8,092 nt of DNA from Saprospiraceae bacterium (GTDB lineage Bacteria; Bacteroidota; Bacteroidia; Chitinophagales; Saprospiraceae): the NCBI GenBank assembly GCA_013001805.1, contig JABDLW010000722.1, positions 1 to 8,092 on the forward strand. Direction: 5' to 3'. The notes under the pieces are model-generated. The model worked only from the letters and a program-made list of their open reading frames with translations. It ran no database searches and was not told the DNA's origin. A program made the translations under genes and the position numbers. This document shows positions 6,008-8,092 of this stretch, piece by piece. Each line of letters starts with the position of its first letter. Positions within the stretch are counted from its first letter, which is position 1.

Positions 6008-7447
6008 TTATAGATCATTATCTCTGACCGAAGCCAATTTTTCTTGCATTTTTTCCCTGTAGGTTTTCACAATGGATTGATACGCTTCCAATAGAGCCAG
6101 ATTTTGATATTGTTTTGGATCCTTTACCACATCGTATAGTTCCATTCCATTCTCCGCATTTTCACCATACTGAATGTAGGCATACTGGTGATCCCGCAGC
6201 AAGAATCCGTTGCGCATTGGAGCAACACTAAAAGCAGCATCATGGACTTCGATCGCAGGATCATCCAATAATGGTGCAATATTTTTACCCTGAATATTTG
6301 CCGGAATTTCATATCCGCATAAACTCGCTAAAGTTGGATATAGGTCCAGCAATTCAACCAGGGAATGGCAAACGCCGGGCTTTTTACCCGGCACACTAAT
6401 GATCAAGGGCACGCCTGATGATTCATCCAACAAACTGACTTTGGCCCAAAAATCATGCTCTCCTAAATGATATCCGTGATCACTGGTAAAGATGATGATG
6501 GTCTTGTCCTCGAGTTCGGCTTCATGCAACGCGTCCAATACTTTCCCCACTTGAGCATCCATATAGGCAACGGAGGCATAATAACCACCGATAGCCTTCT
6601 TCTGCTTACGCAGATCCATTTCCATGTTCACGCTCGTTTTATAATTGATACCTGACTCCGGAATATCATCCCAATCGTTAGGAACTTTCTCCGGAAGTTG
6701 CATCATATTAAAGGGTTTAAATGGTATATAATATTTTTCCGGGGCTACGAATGGTACGTGCGGCCGGACAAATCCCACACCCAACCAAAATGGTTCATTT
6801 TTGTGTGCATTAATTAATTCCACAGCTTGGGCCGCTGTCTTACCGTCTGAGTGTACCAAATCATCACCTTCCGCTTCCACCACTACAAATGTATTACCTC
6901 CCACTACTGGTTTGGTGCCATCCGGATTGCCTTCAAGTGTTTCTCCTATTCCATTGGCTTTCCATTCCGGACCGGGACTATTAAACCTTTCGGTCCAGGA
7001 GAGGCTGTCGTCTGCACCATGACCACCATCCTCAATGCCACCGGGAACACCCATGTGAAAAATTTTACTTACCCGGGCAGTATAATATCCCTGATCCTTG
7101 AAAAACTGGGGCCAGGTTCGCCGATCTCCAATCTGAGGCCTGGGACTTGTGTAGCCCAGGACACCAGTAGCATGAGGATAGTATCCGGATAAAAATGATG
7201 CTCGCGAAGGTCCACAATAGGTTCCCTGGCAATATGCCCGGGTAAAACGGATACCCCTTGCGGCCAGGCGATCTATATTGGGAGTCTGGCAAACTTTATT
7301 GCCATAACAGGACAAGGCATTGTAAGTCAGGTCGTCAGAAATGATGAAAAGCACATTATACTTTTCAGGGATCGACTCTTGAGTTTTACAGAACCAATTT
7401 AAAAGTGACAGGGCGACCATCAGAAAGAAGAAATGGGAGTGAGTCAT
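6008..7447 (-). CDS. Exported sulfatase, iduronate-2-sulfatase-like
   Basis: The protein has 479 residues, the usual length for this family. Residues 1 to about 22 form a hydrophobic export signal (FFFLMVALSLLNWF). C20 follows it, but NWFC is a poor lipobox, so lipidation is doubtful. The sulfatase core is intact: metal-binding D38-D39 (IISDDLTYNALSCYG), the formylglycine motif C78-G-P-S-R82 followed by ASFLSG, IDS-type KIFHMG and FVRPHVPF, and the second metal site D323-H324 in TSDHGYHLGEHDFW. The C-terminal part (ELYDVVKDPKQYQNLALLE) is also typical. It should hydrolyse a sulfate ester on a polysaccharide outside the cytoplasm after Cys-to-formylglycine maturation by an enzyme encoded elsewhere. 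The exact substrate cannot be read from the sequence. It is convergent with the regulator gene (29 bases between stops) and has no polysaccharide-utilisation genes beside it here. Confidence 0.93.
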   Translation of the reverse strand: MTHSHFFFLMVALSLLNWFCKTQESIPEKYNVLFIISDDLTYNALSCYGNKVCQTPNIDRLAARGIRFTRAYCQGTYCGPSRASFLSGYYPHATGVLGYTSPRPQIGDRRTWPQFFKDQGYYTARVSKIFHMGVPGGIEDGGHGADDSLSWTERFNSPGPEWKANGIGETLEGNPDGTKPVVGGNTFVVVEAEGDDLVHSDGKTAAQAVELINAHKNEPFWLGVGFVRPHVPFVAPEKYYIPFKPFNMMQLPEKVPNDWDDIPESGINYKTSVNMEMDLRKQKKAIGGYYASVAYMDAQVGKVLDALHEAELEDKTIIIFTSDHGYHLGEHDFWAKVSLLDESSGVPLIISVPGKKPGVCHSLVELLDLYPTLASLCGYEIPANIQGKNIAPLLDDPAIEVHDAAFSVAPMRNGFLLRDHQYAYIQYGENAENGMELYDVVKDPKQYQNLALLEAYQSIVKTYREKMQEKLASVRDNDL

Positions 7448-7555
7448 TGGATTACGAGGATTAATTACCGGGAGGTGTGGCTTTTTATAGCTTTCCCAAT
7501 GAGACTTAATATCGGAATAAATCCTGAGAAGTCATCTATTCGTATGCAAGTGTCA

Positions 7556-7574
7556 CACAGGGATCCAGCCTGTG
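7556..7574. repeat. Small inverted repeat CACAGG-N7-CCTGTG
   Basis: A 6-base perfect stem with a 7-base loop lies between the sulfatase start and the candidate promoter. On the transcript it would sit at the extreme 5' end. It could be an operator or chance. Confidence 0.3.
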
Positions 7575-7576
7575 CC

Positions 7577-7584
7577 CAAACATA
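7577..7584 (-). promoter_or_regulatory. Candidate Bacteroidota -7 element for the sulfatase gene (TATGTTTG)
   Basis: Read on the minus strand the bases are TATGTTTG, an exact TAnnTTTG match about 130 bases before the sulfatase start. The -33 TTTG is not present at the expected spacing. It lies in the 233-base gap after the DUF3078-like gene, so the sulfatase probably has its own promoter. No clear terminator for the upstream gene was seen in that gap. Confidence 0.4.
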
Positions 7585-7680
7585 AATACTCTTATGATAA
7601 AAGATTGCCAGGAGAACATGGTCCTAAATAAGTTTACGACCCGATGAAATTTTCTCAACTAAATTCAAGAAATAAGACTC

Positions 7681-8092
7681 CTAGAAAGTACGCGATAATC
7701 CAATATTGAGTACTTCCCGGAATTGAGTTCGGGGGCCCTGGTGGCTTACTTCTCCCTCTCCTTCAAAATCCGGGATGTCAAACAGGATGTCTTCATCGTA
7801 GATCAATTGTGTCAGGAAATTGACACTAAATAGTTTATTGATTTTGAAGTTTATTTTGTTTTCAATATTGACGTCAAAAACACCAAAATCCTTTAGGTGA
7901 TTAGTGAAAAATGAACCGATGGAATGAAGGAAAATATTGGTCATTATTTCCTTTTTTATTTCGAACCTAAGTAGTGATCCGAGTTCATACTGTGCGTTTG
8001 CTCCCGCATCTTGTTTCGGTAGATACTGGGCGGCCAGTCGATCATCCATTACCAGGGTCAGTTTGCTATTTACCTGGTAATGGATGATCGAC
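7681..8092 (-). CDS. C-terminal part of a DUF3078-like protein, N-terminus beyond the window
   Basis: The frame ending in TAG at 7681-7683 stays open through the ATG at 8049 to base 8091, so that ATG is probably an internal codon and not the start. About 136 codons are present. The sequence SKLTLVMDDRLAAQYL, the alternating strands, the NKLFSVNFLTQLIYDED stretch and the end FREVLNIGLSRTF resemble the C-terminal part of DUF3078 proteins. That family is found in Bacteroidota, is predicted to be exported and beta-rich, and has no known function. The family call is by recalled pattern, not by search. The first seven residues at the right edge (SIIHYQV) come from one arm of a perfect inverted repeat and do not look like the 'SP-x-x-SKLT' context I expect, so they may not be real. 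Confidence 0.75.
   Translation of the reverse strand, partial: SIIHYQVNSKLTLVMDDRLAAQYLPKQDAGANAQYELGSLLRFEIKKEIMTNIFLHSIGSFFTNHLKDFGVFDVNIENKINFKINKLFSVNFLTQLIYDEDILFDIPDFEGEGEVSHQGPRTQFREVLNIGLSRTF
8037..8092. repeat. Perfect 20-base inverted repeat at the right edge
   Basis: The arm at 8037-8056 (GTCGATCATCCATTACCAGG) is the exact reverse complement of 8073-8092, with a 16-base loop. The repeat ends exactly on the last base of the window and lies inside a coding frame. Such a match is very unlikely by chance. It fits either a fold-back chimera at a contig end or, less likely, a real hairpin. Confidence 0.9.

Noticed and set aside
7065..7292. Overlapping open frames within the sulfatase gene on both strands
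   Set aside because: The sulfatase frame carries all family motifs across the whole interval, so these are shadows.

Overview
The window looks like chromosomal DNA of a member of the Bacteroidota, possibly a Saprospiria/Lewinella-like or other free-living lineage. The evidence is the family mix: a TPR sensor kinase with a HisKA_3 core, a DUF3078-type protein, long S74 'tail fiber domain' repeat proteins and an iduronate-2-sulfatase-like enzyme. The genes also lack clear Shine-Dalgarno sequences, and two intergenic sites match the Bacteroidota -7 element TAnnTTTG. The phylum call is an inference from families and style. The genus cannot be told.

Layout. Positions 1-1018 (minus) hold a partial gene that runs off the left edge without a stop. 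Positions 1063-2973 (minus) hold a complete paralogue. Both encode exported proteins built from ~17-residue repeats of the N-[ST]-F-[FI]-G-x-x-A-G-x-x-N-T-x-G type. The complete one ends in a peptidase-S74 intramolecular chaperone domain and a coiled coil. They lie 44 bases apart on the same strand and are probably one transcript. Positions 2974-3348 form a divergent intergenic region with two inverted repeats and one promoter-like element. Positions 3349-5978 (plus) hold a two-component pair: a TPR/one-TM/HisKA_3 histidine kinase and a NarL/LuxR response regulator whose reading frames overlap by four bases. Positions 6008-7447 (minus, convergent) hold an exported sulfatase with an intact formylglycine motif. 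Positions 7681-8092 (minus) hold the C-terminal end of a DUF3078-like protein that enters from the right edge.

How the parts may work together. The kinase/regulator pair is divergent from the surface-fibre genes, and a perfect ATGGAGG-N4-CCTCCAT palindrome lies about 50 bases before the kinase start. The palindrome could be a self-regulatory operator, or control of the fibre genes could run through this region; both are inference. The sulfatase stands alone here, with no SusC/SusD pair or glycoside hydrolase beside it.

Nothing in the window is clearly a new biological system. The points most worth checking are the highly homogenised repeat fibre with recurrent A7/T7 tracts, the palindrome before the kinase gene, and a perfect 20-base inverted repeat that ends exactly at the last base. 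The last of these may be a contig-end fold-back artefact. No tRNA, rRNA, CRISPR array, insertion sequence or transposase was seen.
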